A DNA stretch of 64,000 nucleotides from Komarekiella delphini-convector SJRDD-AB1 (GCF_014831675.1 NZ_VJXY01000007.1:158896-222895); one strand, 5' to 3'; positions 7,966 through 16,471 are shown, counted from the first letter of the stretch. A program made the numbers and translations. Notes: generated by a model not told the origin, from the letters alone.

Positions 7966-9741
7966 TTACTTCATACCCTGTTCATTAAACATTCCAATTA
8001 ATTTACGCTTACGGGCGTGGGTTTGCATCAACTCATCTCGATAGCTTAACCAGTCAGCCTTCTTCCCAGATTCTAAGTAGGCGGCGCGTGCTTTTTTCAG
8101 CCACTCAATTGCCTCTTTATAATATTCTGCCTTGCCTGCATCCATAATCTTCTCGGCACGGCGACGGGCATTGGCAATTACCCAGCTAGGATTGTGAGAG
8201 ATAGCAGCGTTCATCACCCGATGAATTAGCTCAGAATAATAGGAATTGAGTTCACTGGCGATCGCAATAGCATCATCAATTAATTCCTCATATAAGAAAA
8301 TATCTACCTTTATTGATTCCGTTCCCCAGCCTTCATAGCTACGGATGAGCTGCAACAGGTCTGTTTTGATAATTTCCCAATTTTCCCCAGCTAATTCTTC
8401 TATCTTTTGGTAGTCAAAAAAGGATGGCTTGGCTTGGAAAGCAGTCTGAATTGCTAATAAAGCAGCTTCATCATTATCCAACTCCTCTGCTAATTCACTT
8501 GTCCAAATCCCTAAATGGTACTGACAATTACCTGGTAAATTTAATCCACTTTGGGCAATATTTAGTGCTTGCTGTAATGCTCCTTGCCCGCTGAGTGTTT
8601 TCGCTAACGCAAAAGCTTCTTCCATTGAATTCATCTGGGTTTGAGCGGCTTCAATTGCTTCTTCCACTCGACCTAACTGCCCCAACATTGTTAGATATTG
8701 TTGGTTTTGTCCTGCCGCTTGCGCCAAATACAAGTATTCTTGATAACGTTCCTGACGCTCAAGAATTTTCAGGCGAATTAGTGCCAAATCATCAGCGTAG
8801 TCTGGTATTTCTCCTTCCCAAACTCCGATGTCGGTGGTTCCCTGGAGAATTTTCACTAGTGGCGGGTAATCCCAATCTTGTCGCAAAGCCTCTAAACTCA
8901 TGGCAAAATCAGCATTCCACTCATCTTGCCATGCTTCCAAATTTACTTGAACGTCAACTTTTTCTTCTAGGGAGAGTTCAGCAGTGAGAATTGCCTCACA
9001 CCAGGCATCATTTAATTCTCTAGCAATCTCATCGTTGTCAGCGCCGTATTCTGCCACATCATCCCAATTTTCTACACAAGTAGAGGTAATTGCTTCCAAA
9101 ATAGCGATCGCATTATTGCCTTCTCCCCGTTCGCTAAAATCGACAGCAGTTTCTACTACACTCAACAACTCCTCACAAAGAGGGTCTTCTTCACATCCCT
9201 CCTCAAAATAGCGCACCGCATCGCGGAGAATCTGCCGCACTTGTCGCCTAAAGGGAGCCGGATCAATGGCACTATAGCGCACGGGTTTTGTGGTTTTTTG
9301 CTGAGGAGCCGGACTTGTCATCCAGCTGACATGACGGTCAATTACCTCAATCAGTGGCGGATATTCTGCTACCAATTCTTGTAGCAGCCTTTGAGTTTGG
9401 ACATGATCCAAGCGATCAAGTAGTTGTTCTAGGGTGGGGCGTTGCTCAATATTTTCTGCTTGACGCGCACAGACGAGCATTGTCGCCACAATGTGCTTAC
9501 ACCAGCCGTCAAAGTTGTAAGCACAAGTGCAGTTGACTGAGAGCAACTCGCTGCTATCGAAATTCAAGCTGACGCGATAAGACTTAGCTTCATTACCTTC
9601 AACTTCTGCCTGAAGCAGATGACCACGTTGGGTAACTACATTGACAGCACCAGACTCGTAGTATGCCTCGCCTCGCTGGAAAGATTTAGCGTTGGCATTA
9701 CGACGGATAGTAAATTCACTAATTGGGGGAATAGACATCAA
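7966..9741 (-). CDS. SWIM zinc-finger domain protein
   Basis: 591 aa. The N-terminal SWIM motif CxCx(7)CxH is intact: Cys71, Cys73, Cys81 and His83 within CTCAYNFDGWCKH. The rest (about 120-580) is helical with TPR-like repeats, for example GRVEEAIEAAQTQM and GALQQALNIAQSGLN. SWIM domains bind DNA or protein partners and often occur beside SNF2 helicases. This copy is not adjacent to one: the helicase is 14 kb away with its own SWIM partner. Start chosen at ATG 9741; the alternative Met2 is equivalent. Function unknown. Confidence 0.88.
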   Translation of the reverse strand: MMSIPPISEFTIRRNANAKSFQRGEAYYESGAVNVVTQRGHLLQAEVEGNEAKSYRVSLNFDSSELLSVNCTCAYNFDGWCKHIVATMLVCARQAENIEQRPTLEQLLDRLDHVQTQRLLQELVAEYPPLIEVIDRHVSWMTSPAPQQKTTKPVRYSAIDPAPFRRQVRQILRDAVRYFEEGCEEDPLCEELLSVVETAVDFSERGEGNNAIAILEAITSTCVENWDDVAEYGADNDEIARELNDAWCEAILTAELSLEEKVDVQVNLEAWQDEWNADFAMSLEALRQDWDYPPLVKILQGTTDIGVWEGEIPDYADDLALIRLKILERQERYQEYLYLAQAAGQNQQYLTMLGQLGRVEEAIEAAQTQMNSMEEAFALAKTLSGQGALQQALNIAQSGLNLPGNCQYHLGIWTSELAEELDNDEAALLAIQTAFQAKPSFFDYQKIEELAGENWEIIKTDLLQLIRSYEGWGTESIKVDIFLYEELIDDAIAIASELNSYYSELIHRVMNAAISHNPSWVIANARRRAEKIMDAGKAEYYKEAIEWLKKARAAYLESGKKADWLSYRDELMQTHARKRKLIGMFNEQGMK

Positions 9742-9847
9742 GCGATCGCCTACGTAAGTCCTTTGTCTGCATGAATTTTAAATCTAGGTGGGAGCTGAAG
9801 CTAACGGGTTGTAAAGAAACTCAAAGTGAAAAAAATCATTATATTTG

Positions 9848-9876
9848 GTAGAGACGTTGCATTGCAACGTCTCTAC
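9848..9876. repeat. 29-bp perfect palindrome GTAGAGACGTTGC...
   Basis: GTAGAGACGTTGC is followed by ATT-type centre bases and the inverted copy GCAACGTCTCTAC. The same palindrome recurs at 31849-31877 and, with small changes, at 37372-37400. Here it overlaps the stop codon of the nnr gene, so it may act as that gene's transcript-end hairpin. Confidence 0.9.
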
Positions 9877-11483
9877 AGTCGTTTTACTTTACTTAGGACT
9901 TTCATTAAGTACTGAGTCAATGTGAACGCATCGACACCTAACTCGGTACGTTCTTGGGCTGCTAAAATACCTGTTTGTGAATGCCACCAAGCAGCAGTTG
10001 CAACAATATCTTCTACTGGAATTTGTTTAGTCGCCGCTTGCGCCAATAATCCACTTAGTAGCCCAGTTAATACGTCGCCACTACCGCCACGGGCTAAAGC
10101 TGGGGTACTTTCTGGGTTAATCCAAACTGCACCTTGAGGATTTGCGATCGCAGTTCTTGCTCCTTTCAACAATACTACCGCACCACTTTGGGATGCTGCT
10201 TCCTGTACTGCTTTCACCCTGTCTTTTTTGGCATCGGCGACATCAGGAAACAATCGCTGAAATTCTCCAGTGTGGGGTGTAAGTACCGTCACTGCTTGGC
10301 GCTTTTGTAAAGTAGGGATCGTTCCCATTTGTGCCAGAATGTTTAAACCATCAGCATCGAGAAGTAAAGGGCGTTCGCCTTTGGCGTTGGCGGAGCCATC
10401 GCTTTCTATAACTGCTTGGACAATCGGGGTAGCATCTCGTGTTAAACCGGGGCCACAGGCGATCGCATTAAAAGAACTCAAATCGGTGTTTTCTGGGAGT
10501 TTTAGGTGAGCGATGGCTCCGCTTTCCGTCTCTGGACAACCGACAATCAACGCTTCTGGCAAATGTGACACTAAAAGAGGTTTCAGGGATTCGGGTACGG
10601 CAATTGAAAGCATTCCCACACCACTTGCCCGCGCACCCAAACCAGTTAAAATTGCTCCACCAGCATAGCGGCGTGAACCACAAATTAGCAGTAAATGTCC
10701 TTCCTTATACTTGTGAGTCACTGGTGGACGAGGTAAGGGAAGCGTGGAAAGTGCCGTTGCTGGTGTAATGCGTTTAATTCTGGGTGTATCGCCTAGAACA
10801 GCTTGCACGTCAGCCAAAGGAATATCAAAATCGATTAACTCAACTTTGCCGAGATAATCTAAAGCTTGATCTTGCAAAAAAGCCAGCTTCCACAAACCTA
10901 AACAAAACGTGTGAGTAGCACAAATAGCTGTTCCTAACACCTCACCTGTATCGGTGTGTAAACCCGACGGCAAATCAATACTAATGATTGGTACAGAAAA
11001 TTCATTTAGCTGATTAATTGCAGAGGCGATGGGATCTGTGAGCGTTCTTTCTAAACCAAATCCAAATAATCCATCAATCAAAAAATCAGCATTTGGTAGT
11101 TGTGCAATGGTTTGATAAACCGGGATGCCTAAACTTTGGGCATACTGCAAGTGCTGTGAAGTTAATTCTTTGAGCTTCGAGAAAGAAGAATATATCCAGA
11201 CTTCATACCCGCGAAAGTGTAATTCACGGGCTACTACCAAAGCATCTCCCCCATTATGACCGGGGCCGACTAAAATTCCTACACGAGATTTCTCTTTTAC
11301 AGAAAAAGGGATCAGCGCTTGAATGCGACGCGCAATTAACCCCGCTACCTTTTCCATTAAAGCCACTACAGGCATTCCTGCTGTAAAGATACGCTCCTCA
11401 ATATCGCGCATTTGCTCAGCAGTAACGACCACTTGCGAAATTTGTTCTTGCCTGTCTTGCATCAGTCCCCATTGCTGAGTCAT
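9873..11483 (-). CDS. nnr: Bifunctional NAD(P)H-hydrate epimerase / ADP-dependent dehydratase
   Basis: 536 aa with two domains in the usual bacterial fusion order. The N-terminal YjeF_N epimerase has GPGHNGGDALVVARELH near residues 73-89. The C-terminal ribokinase-like dehydratase has CGPGLT near 343 and GGSGDVLTGLLSG near 485. It repairs hydrated NAD(P)H: the epimerase interconverts R- and S-NAD(P)HX and the dehydratase restores NAD(P)H at the expense of ADP. Residues about 361-372 (ESDGSANAKGERP) look like an in-frame insertion encoded by a palindromic repeat at 10369-10402, just before the conserved LLLDADGLN. Confidence 0.95.
   Translation of the reverse strand: MTQQWGLMQDRQEQISQVVVTAEQMRDIEERIFTAGMPVVALMEKVAGLIARRIQALIPFSVKEKSRVGILVGPGHNGGDALVVARELHFRGYEVWIYSSFSKLKELTSQHLQYAQSLGIPVYQTIAQLPNADFLIDGLFGFGLERTLTDPIASAINQLNEFSVPIISIDLPSGLHTDTGEVLGTAICATHTFCLGLWKLAFLQDQALDYLGKVELIDFDIPLADVQAVLGDTPRIKRITPATALSTLPLPRPPVTHKYKEGHLLLICGSRRYAGGAILTGLGARASGVGMLSIAVPESLKPLLVSHLPEALIVGCPETESGAIAHLKLPENTDLSSFNAIACGPGLTRDATPIVQAVIESDGSANAKGERPLLLDADGLNILAQMGTIPTLQKRQAVTVLTPHTGEFQRLFPDVADAKKDRVKAVQEAASQSGAVVLLKGARTAIANPQGAVWINPESTPALARGGSGDVLTGLLSGLLAQAATKQIPVEDIVATAAWWHSQTGILAAQERTELGVDAFTLTQYLMKVLSKVKRL
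10369..10402. repeat. Palindromic repeat inside nnr
   Basis: GGGCGTTCGCCTTTGGCG followed by TTGGCGGAGCC. It matches the GC-rich dispersed palindrome type found in intergenic parts of this window, yet here it is read through in frame. A related stretch (GCGATGGCTCCGCTTTCCG) lies nearby at about 10510-10530 in the same gene. Confidence 0.55.
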
Positions 11484-11534
11484 AAGTAGTGAGTTGTAAG
11501 TTTTAGGTTTTTAATTAACTTCTAACTTTTAACT

Positions 11535-11578
11535 TTTAACTCGATACTCAGCACTCAGCACTCGATACTCAGCACTTA
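11535..11578. repeat. Short tandem repeats (ACTCAGC / CGATACTCAGC)
   Basis: A degenerate run of 7-11 nt units (ACTCAGCACTCAGCACTCG and so on) lies between the nnr start and the stop of the next leftward gene. It resembles the STRR (short tandemly repeated repetitive) sequences described in heterocystous cyanobacteria. No coding role is seen. Confidence 0.65.
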
Positions 11579-11579
11579 T

Positions 11580-12434
11580 TTACTTTCCGTAGTAAACCCT
11601 AGCATCACCGTATCCCAAATAATCTCGTAAATACTTATTCCATTCCTCTGCTTGGAAACGCTCAGAGAAAGGGCCGACTGCTACGTGTGGCCCTCGTGGC
11701 TTGAGCCTTTCAAATACACCGCCATTTTGTCCTAGGTTCTGCCTAATTCGGGAGGCAATTCCGGCTAATTCTTCAGCTTTGGCGGGAATGGCGACATAGT
11801 ATCTAGACTCTTCCCTTCTAGAATTGTCTCTACCAGAATCGCCTCTAAAGGAGGAGGAAGTAGTTACTTCCTGTCCATCAGCAAAGCTAACAATTCGGGC
11901 GCTATTGATGCCGTATGATTTCAGTTCTCTGACTCGTTGTTGAGCGTTAGACGCTCTGCTAAAAACTCCTGACTGGATTACGGTACGTCCTTGGTACTGG
12001 CGGATATAAGCTCTGGGTTCAATCAGACGTATTTGTTCAAGTGTCCGGGGATCATTGCTATCAACATATACTAAATAACGCTCAAAATTCTGGCTATATT
12101 GATTAGCCTGTGCTGGTTGGAGAGGCTGAAAGTCTTGCTCATACTGATAAACTACTGGTTGTACTGGTTCTAGCTGCGGTAATGGCTGCTGACCATAAGG
12201 AATCGGTTGAAGATCTGGCGGTGGTGGTAAAGTTTCAATTACCCCTTGTTGAGCCAGCAAAACACGGCTGTTGTGGATTTGTGCTTGTGCTGGAGTAGAG
12301 TGGGGGGTCAGCGCTAACCATCCTCCCACAAATAAATAGAGAAGTCTGTGCGCCGGACGCCAGCGCTTATAGCTTTGGAGTAGCATCTGAAAGCGGATAA
12401 ATTGACTTGGTATTGCACTCGACATAATAGTCAC
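11580..12434 (-). CDS. Secreted SPOR-like protein
   Basis: 284 aa. A signal segment at about residues 27-52 ends TPAQA. A Pro/Gln-rich linker (about 65-115) follows, then two SPOR-like modules. The first, about 118-185, contains YLVYVDSND...IQSGVFSRASNAQQRVRELKSYG. The second, about 210-284, contains YYVAIPAKAEELAGIASRI...HVAVGPFSERFQAEEW. SPOR domains bind denuded peptidoglycan glycans in many bacteria, so a periplasmic cell-wall role is a reasonable inference. The alignment is by eye and sequence identity to classical SPOR is low. Confidence 0.65.
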   Translation of the reverse strand: MTIMSSAIPSQFIRFQMLLQSYKRWRPAHRLLYLFVGGWLALTPHSTPAQAQIHNSRVLLAQQGVIETLPPPPDLQPIPYGQQPLPQLEPVQPVVYQYEQDFQPLQPAQANQYSQNFERYLVYVDSNDPRTLEQIRLIEPRAYIRQYQGRTVIQSGVFSRASNAQQRVRELKSYGINSARIVSFADGQEVTTSSSFRGDSGRDNSRREESRYYVAIPAKAEELAGIASRIRQNLGQNGGVFERLKPRGPHVAVGPFSERFQAEEWNKYLRDYLGYGDARVYYGK

Positions 12435-12562
12435 AAAATAGTCACAACATTTCTAGGCAATTTCCTACAGCAACTAATTAGTTCGCCGTTGTAGCAACTA
12501 TATAGTGTTTGCGTAAAATTAGCTCATTTACGTGGCAATTAGAGGGTAGGGGAAGGGGGGCA

Positions 12563-12610
12563 GAGGGGTAGAGGGGTAGAGGGGTAGAGGGGTAGAGGGG
12601 TAGAGGGGCA
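12563..12610. repeat. 8-bp tandem repeat (GAGGGGTA)6
   Basis: Five exact GAGGGGTA units and a sixth ending CA (GAGGGGCA) run head to tail. They lie immediately upstream of the 21-bp minisatellite. The G-rich plus strand would provide several Shine-Dalgarno-like GAGG cores ahead of the candidate ORF. Confidence 0.95.
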
Positions 12611-12614
12611 AGGT

Positions 12615-12899
12615 TTGTATAAAAGGCTTGTGCGTGAATATCAAAGGCTTGTGCGTGAATATCAAAGGCTGGTGCGTGAATATCAAAGGCTGGTGCGCGA
12701 ATATCAAAGGCTGGTGCGCGAATATCAAAGGCTCGTGCGCGAATATCAAAGATTCGTGCGCGAATATCAAAGGCTTGTGCGTGAATATCAAAGACTTGTG
12801 CGTGAATATCAAAGACTCGTGCGCGAATATCAAAGGCTTGTGCGTGAATATCAAAGACTCGTTCACCAGTATAAAAGGCTCGTTCACGAATCTTGATTT
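12615..12899 (+). CDS. Candidate heptad-repeat (RLVREYQ)n coiled-coil protein encoded by a minisatellite
   Basis: 93 codons plus a stop at 12897-12899, TTG start, made almost entirely of the heptad R-L-V-R-E-Y-Q. Ten of the eleven regular units are identical in protein; the seventh has Phe for Leu. Leu and Tyr alternate with 4/3 spacing, the a/d pattern of a coiled coil. The DNA copies do differ, but at CTT/CTG/CTC, CGT/CGC and AGG/AGA, so nearly every change is silent in this frame and not in the other two. That argues for coding. Against it are the TTG start, the weak ribosome site, and the fact that all three plus frames and one minus frame are open, as expected of any 21-bp repeat without stops. 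No known function. Confidence 0.4.
12625..12897. repeat. 21-bp minisatellite, 11 regular + 2 degenerate copies
   Basis: The unit is GGCTTGTGCGTGAATATCAAA. Eleven copies run without indels from 12625 to 12855, followed by two diverged ones (12856-12897). Within the regular copies variation is confined to unit positions 2, 3, 5 and 11. Positions 2, 5 and 11 share one phase modulo 3, the third codon position of the rightward frame. Such arrays change length readily between strains. Confidence 0.97.
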
Positions 12900-13449
12900 A
12901 TACGAAATTACACAGGATTTACGCGAAATCTGAATAAACGTAGACGCGGAGCGGCTTGCCGCAGGCTACCGCAAAGGACGCATTCGCGTAGCGTTTGTCT
13001 ACGACACGCTACGCGAACGTAGAGAAGGACACAAAGGAATAAGAGTTTCAGAGAGTTCTTGTGTAAGTCCTATTACAAATCATTCTCCCCTGCTTCCCCT
13101 ACTATTTATTGCTCGCTGATTCGGTTGTTCATAAACTGAAGTGCTTTTATAGTAAGGCTTTGAAGAGGTGTATGCTACAATTTGACTATCACGTAGCTTC
13201 CGTGTGGTGCTTGGATGAAAAGCCTCTTCTCGTACGCCGAGTATAGCGTCACCATTACAAATACCGGAAAGGAGCAAGCACTTTCTAAAGTGTAGATTGC
13301 TATTAGTTGCAACCACGAGTTCTGTAAACATGGCGTTGCCTTGATTGCATAAAAACCACAGATAGAAAGTTGGATAAAGTTAAAATTTTGCCATAAGGTT
13401 GTTGTATTGCATGGGTTTGAATCCCAGTAGCCTAACAAGATTTAGGGTT
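12898..13449. other. Gene-free region with REP-like palindromes
   Basis: Positions 12944-13022 hold a GC-rich palindromic cluster: GGCTTGCCGCAGGCTACCGC, then CGCGTAGCGTTTGTC and ACACGCTACGCGAACG. Positions 13411-13425 read GGGTTTGAATCCC, like a tRNA T-arm, but no acceptor or anticodon arms are found, so no tRNA is called. The mnmA promoter must lie in the last ~100 nt. Confidence 0.55.
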
Positions 13450-14502
13450 ATGAAAAAAGTCGTCGTTGGTCTTTCGGGTGGCGTTGACAGTTCCACCGCC
13501 GCTGCTATCCTGCACCATCAGGGCTATGAAGTGATTGGTTTGACTCTTTGGCTAATGAAAGGCAAAGGTCAGTGTTGCTCTGAAGGTATGATCGACGCGG
13601 CTGATATCTGTGAACAACTGGGCGTTCCTCATCAGGTTGTTGATATTCGGGATGTTTTTCAAACACATATTGTCGATTACCTAGTGGCTGGTTATAGTGC
13701 TGGGATCACGCCTTTGCCTTGCTCTCAGTGCAATAAAACGGTGAAGTTTGGGCCAATGGTGCAATATGCTCGTGAAGAATTGGGATGCGATCGCATTGCT
13801 ACAGGTCATTATGCTCAAATTAACTATGATCAAGCTAGTGGGCGTTATCAGTTGTTAAGGGCAGTTGACCGCAACAAAGACCAATCATACTTTCTCTATG
13901 ATTTGTCTCAAGATTTACTCGCAGCTAGCATATTTCCTTTGGGCGAACTGGAAAAAGCTGATACGCGCCGTATTGCTGCTGAATATGGACTAAAAACCGC
14001 TGATAAGCCAGAAAGTCAGGACTTATGCCTAGTGGAGAGCAATGGTTCCATGCGGGCATTTCTAGATAAGTATCTTGCCCCCAAAACAGGCGATATTGTG
14101 GATGCCACAGGCAAAGTTTTAGGACAGCACGATGGTGTTCATCATTACACCATTGGACAGCGCAAAGGGTTGGGAATTGCTGCCCCGGAACCGCTGTATG
14201 TGATTGAATTAGATGCGGTTAATAATAAAGTAGTTGTGGGCGATCGCACCAAGGTAACTCAGCCAGAATGCACTGTAGGACGAGTAAACTGGGTATCCAT
14301 CGCCGAACCATCCACCCCAATTCACGCCGAAGTACAAATTCGTTATCGTTCAACGCCTACACCAGTTACGGTGATTCCCCTGGAAAACTCCCGCGTCCGT
14401 TTAGTGTTTGATGAACCCCAGTTCAGCATCACCCCCGGACAAGCTGCGGTATGGTACGACGGGGAAAAAGTGCTGGGTGGCGGAATTATTGAACAGTTTT
14501 AG
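13450..14502 (+). CDS. mnmA: tRNA-specific 2-thiouridylase MnmA
   Basis: 350 aa from ATG 13450 ([15 protein letters not shown]). The frame is open further upstream, but the family begins at this lysine-rich start. The PP-loop SGGVDSS is near residues 9-15. The catalytic cysteines are in [14 protein letters not shown] (near 100) and DLCLVE (near 195). It installs the 2-thio group on U34 of tRNA-Lys, -Glu and -Gln using ATP and sulfur relayed from a cysteine desulfurase. Length and motifs are normal. A terminator-like hairpin follows. Confidence 0.97.
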   Translation: MKKVVVGLSGGVDSSTAAAILHHQGYEVIGLTLWLMKGKGQCCSEGMIDAADICEQLGVPHQVVDIRDVFQTHIVDYLVAGYSAGITPLPCSQCNKTVKFGPMVQYAREELGCDRIATGHYAQINYDQASGRYQLLRAVDRNKDQSYFLYDLSQDLLAASIFPLGELEKADTRRIAAEYGLKTADKPESQDLCLVESNGSMRAFLDKYLAPKTGDIVDATGKVLGQHDGVHHYTIGQRKGLGIAAPEPLYVIELDAVNNKVVVGDRTKVTQPECTVGRVNWVSIAEPSTPIHAEVQIRYRSTPTPVTVIPLENSRVRLVFDEPQFSITPGQAAVWYDGEKVLGGGIIEQF

Positions 14503-14539
14503 TTCAACCTTCCCCTAGTTTTAGAACTTGCCAAAAAAG

Positions 14540-14572
14540 CCCCTTCCCACCAACAAGGAGGGGTATTTTATT
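14540..14572 (+). terminator. Putative terminator after mnmA
   Basis: CCCCTTCC pairs with GGAGGGG (one bulged T) around a 9-nt loop and is followed by TATTTTATT. It lies 38 nt past the mnmA stop and is consistent with intrinsic termination. Confidence 0.65.
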
Positions 14573-14589
14573 GCTAATACTGCGTAGAA

Positions 14590-14618
14590 TTGACATTTAA
14601 CTTTGTATCTATTACGAT
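14590..14618 (+). promoter_or_regulatory. Sigma70-type promoter for the XRE/ImmA-PIN pair
   Basis: TTGACA at 14590-14595, a 17-nt spacer, then TACGAT at 14613-14618. The -35 box is perfect, the -10 matches 4 of 6 and the spacing is ideal. It sits about 85 nt upstream of the XRE/ImmA start codon, just after the mnmA terminator. Confidence 0.6.
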
Positions 14619-14702
14619 ACTCGTGCTATTATTTACGGCACTATTCCATGCACAAGTCCAGCAAGGAATGTTACAAATTAAAGTTCCAAGGCTGTCTGTG
14701 CT

Positions 14703-15848
14703 ATGTCTTTTGACCTTGCTCTGTTTAGCTCCAAACTCAGAAGATGCCGGGAGCAATTTGAAAAGTCTCTTGTAGAAGTCACAATAGCCACAGGCATTCC
14801 CGAAAACATTCTGGTTGCTTTGGAAAATGGAGAAAGGCAACCAACAGGTGATGAAGTTTTGATATTTGCTGACTATTACCTGTGTGATTACCAGTTTTTT
14901 ATTTCCAACGAGCGAGTAGCTTCATTTGATCAAACAGAAACTTTGTTCCGAAGATATGGAGAGGAATTTTCAAAAGAAGACCGATGGGCAGTACAAGAAT
15001 TTTTATTCTTATGTGAGTGTGAAGATTTTCTATTAAAACTGGTTTCAACACATATTTATAAGCCTTTTAGCTTTATTAAAAGAGGTAACTATTACATAAG
15101 ACATGGAAAAGAGGCGGCAAAGGCACTCAGAAAACATTTAGGGTATGCCTCTAATGCAATTCGCATGGATGTTTATGAAGATTTTCGATCTTTAGGGTTT
15201 CATATTTTTCGTCGCCAGTTGGGTAACTCAAACATCTCTGGTTTATTTATCAAACATCCCACAGCAGGCAAGTGCATATTAGTGAACTACAGCGAAGATA
15301 TTTATAGGCAGAGGTTTACTGCTGCTCATGAATCGGCTCATGGTATTTTGGATGATGATCAGGAATTTGTTATTTCTTTGAAAACAGACAAAAAGAATTT
15401 AGTTGAAGTAAGAGCTAATAACTTTGCATCCAATTATTTAATGCCGCCAGAATTTCTACAGAAGATTCCAGATTATCGAAGTTGGAATACTGAAAAAGCT
15501 ATTGAATGGGCAAATAAACTTAAGGTCAGTACAGAAGCATTAGCTAATGCCTTAAAAAGTGCAAATTTCATATCTAAAGATGTGGAAATACAAATAAAAG
15601 CCGTGAGAGTACCAAGACATTTGAAAGTTGATCCAGAACTGCCTGAAAGCCTCTCATCCGTTTCTAGCCAACGTCGGAAGGAGCTACTAAAAAGAGGTTT
15701 ATCAAATTTCTATGTTGGGCTTTGCTTTGACGTGTATGAACAGGGTTTTGTTTCAGCTGGTAGAGTAGCGGAAATGCTTCTAATTAGCAAATATGAATTA
15801 ACAGAAATAGCAAGTATCTACGGGAGAACTATTAGGTATGGAGATTGA
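14703..15848 (+). CDS. XRE HTH - ImmA/IrrE metallopeptidase with UPF0175-like C-terminus
   Basis: 381 aa. Residues about 8-55 are an XRE helix-turn-helix (LVEVTIATGIPENILVALENGERQP). Residues about 150-275 are an ImmA/IrrE-type zinc peptidase with HESAH at 209-213 and the downstream EVRANNFASNYLMP helix that normally supplies the third ligand. Residues about 330-375 (LCFDVYEQGFVSAGRVAEMLLISKYEL) resemble the UPF0175 antitoxin fold. The next gene, a PIN protein, overlaps by 11 nt, so the two are translationally coupled. In related systems the peptidase cleaves its own or a partner repressor after damage. Here it could be the regulator or antitoxin of the PIN nuclease; that is inference. Confidence 0.85.
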   Translation: MSFDLALFSSKLRRCREQFEKSLVEVTIATGIPENILVALENGERQPTGDEVLIFADYYLCDYQFFISNERVASFDQTETLFRRYGEEFSKEDRWAVQEFLFLCECEDFLLKLVSTHIYKPFSFIKRGNYYIRHGKEAAKALRKHLGYASNAIRMDVYEDFRSLGFHIFRRQLGNSNISGLFIKHPTAGKCILVNYSEDIYRQRFTAAHESAHGILDDDQEFVISLKTDKKNLVEVRANNFASNYLMPPEFLQKIPDYRSWNTEKAIEWANKLKVSTEALANALKSANFISKDVEIQIKAVRVPRHLKVDPELPESLSSVSSQRRKELLKRGLSNFYVGLCFDVYEQGFVSAGRVAEMLLISKYELTEIASIYGRTIRYGD

Positions 15849-16431
15849 TCCATCAAATTTTCATAAATATAACGTTATAGATACTTGCGCTATTTGGAAT
15901 ATTCTTTCCTCTCAACTTTTGTATACAACAGCTAATAATGCTGGATGCCTATTCTGTTGTACATATTTTGTTTATTATGAGTGCCTGTATAAGCCACGTA
16001 AAAATCAGAAACAGGCAGAAATAGAATTGCAAAATCGTTTTCGCCATGAATACAAAAATGGAACAATCAAATATTATCATTTAACTATTGAAGACCTTCA
16101 AGATGTAGAAGTTATCCAGGTAAGAAAGAAAAAAGATAAAGGGGAACTAGCATCTATTGTTTTTGCAAAAAAAACTCGTCAAGCTTTTCTAACAGACGAT
16201 ACTAGAGCAAGGAAATTAGCTGCTCAGAGCATGAATAGTAAAATGGTGCAGACTACACCTCATTTACTAGCTTGGTTGATATTCATCAACTATTTGAGTG
16301 ATAGTGACTTGCAACCAATAATCGGCGAGCATAAAAAATCTGATAGACCTCTTGAAGAACACTTCTTAAATGCATACAAAATAGTTTTGGAATATAGATT
16401 AAAAGCTTTCAGCCCTAAAATAACCGAATAA
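15838..16431 (+). CDS. PIN-like domain protein, putative toxin nuclease
   Basis: 197 aa starting inside the upstream gene (ATG 15838, 11-nt overlap). PIN-type acidic residues can be placed in order: Asp15 in NVIDTCAIWNI, Glu48 in VYYECLY, Glu103 in KGELAS and Asp120-Asp121 in FLTDDTRARKLA. That is the expected metal-binding set for a Mg-dependent RNase. Small Cys-rich patches (CLFCC) are unusual. Partner of the XRE/ImmA protein, probably a toxin-antitoxin-like or defence pair. Sequence is AT-richer than the flanking mnmA and sat genes, suggesting acquisition. Confidence 0.75.
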   Translation: MEIDPSNFHKYNVIDTCAIWNILSSQLLYTTANNAGCLFCCTYFVYYECLYKPRKNQKQAEIELQNRFRHEYKNGTIKYYHLTIEDLQDVEVIQVRKKKDKGELASIVFAKKTRQAFLTDDTRARKLAAQSMNSKMVQTTPHLLAWLIFINYLSDSDLQPIIGEHKKSDRPLEEHFLNAYKIVLEYRLKAFSPKITE

Positions 16432-16471
16432 AATCAAAAATTACTTCTATCAATGCCTCTTCAAACTCTTT

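Noticed and set aside
12528-12887. Leftward 119-codon frame PLIFTHK/SLIFAHE through the minisatellite
   Set aside because: Copy-to-copy changes alter amino acids in this frame but are silent in the rightward frame, so the rightward frame is the better candidate.
12628-12933. Second rightward frame MCVNIKG... through the minisatellite
   Set aside because: Open only because a 21-bp unit without stops keeps all frames open; variation is not silent here.
12944-13022. CRISPR-like repeats
   Set aside because: Irregular palindromes without equal spacers; matches REP-type dispersed repeats. No cas genes in the window.
13380-13440. tRNA-like T-arm (GGGTTTGAATCCC) before mnmA
   Set aside because: No matching acceptor, D or anticodon arm upstream; at most a fragment.
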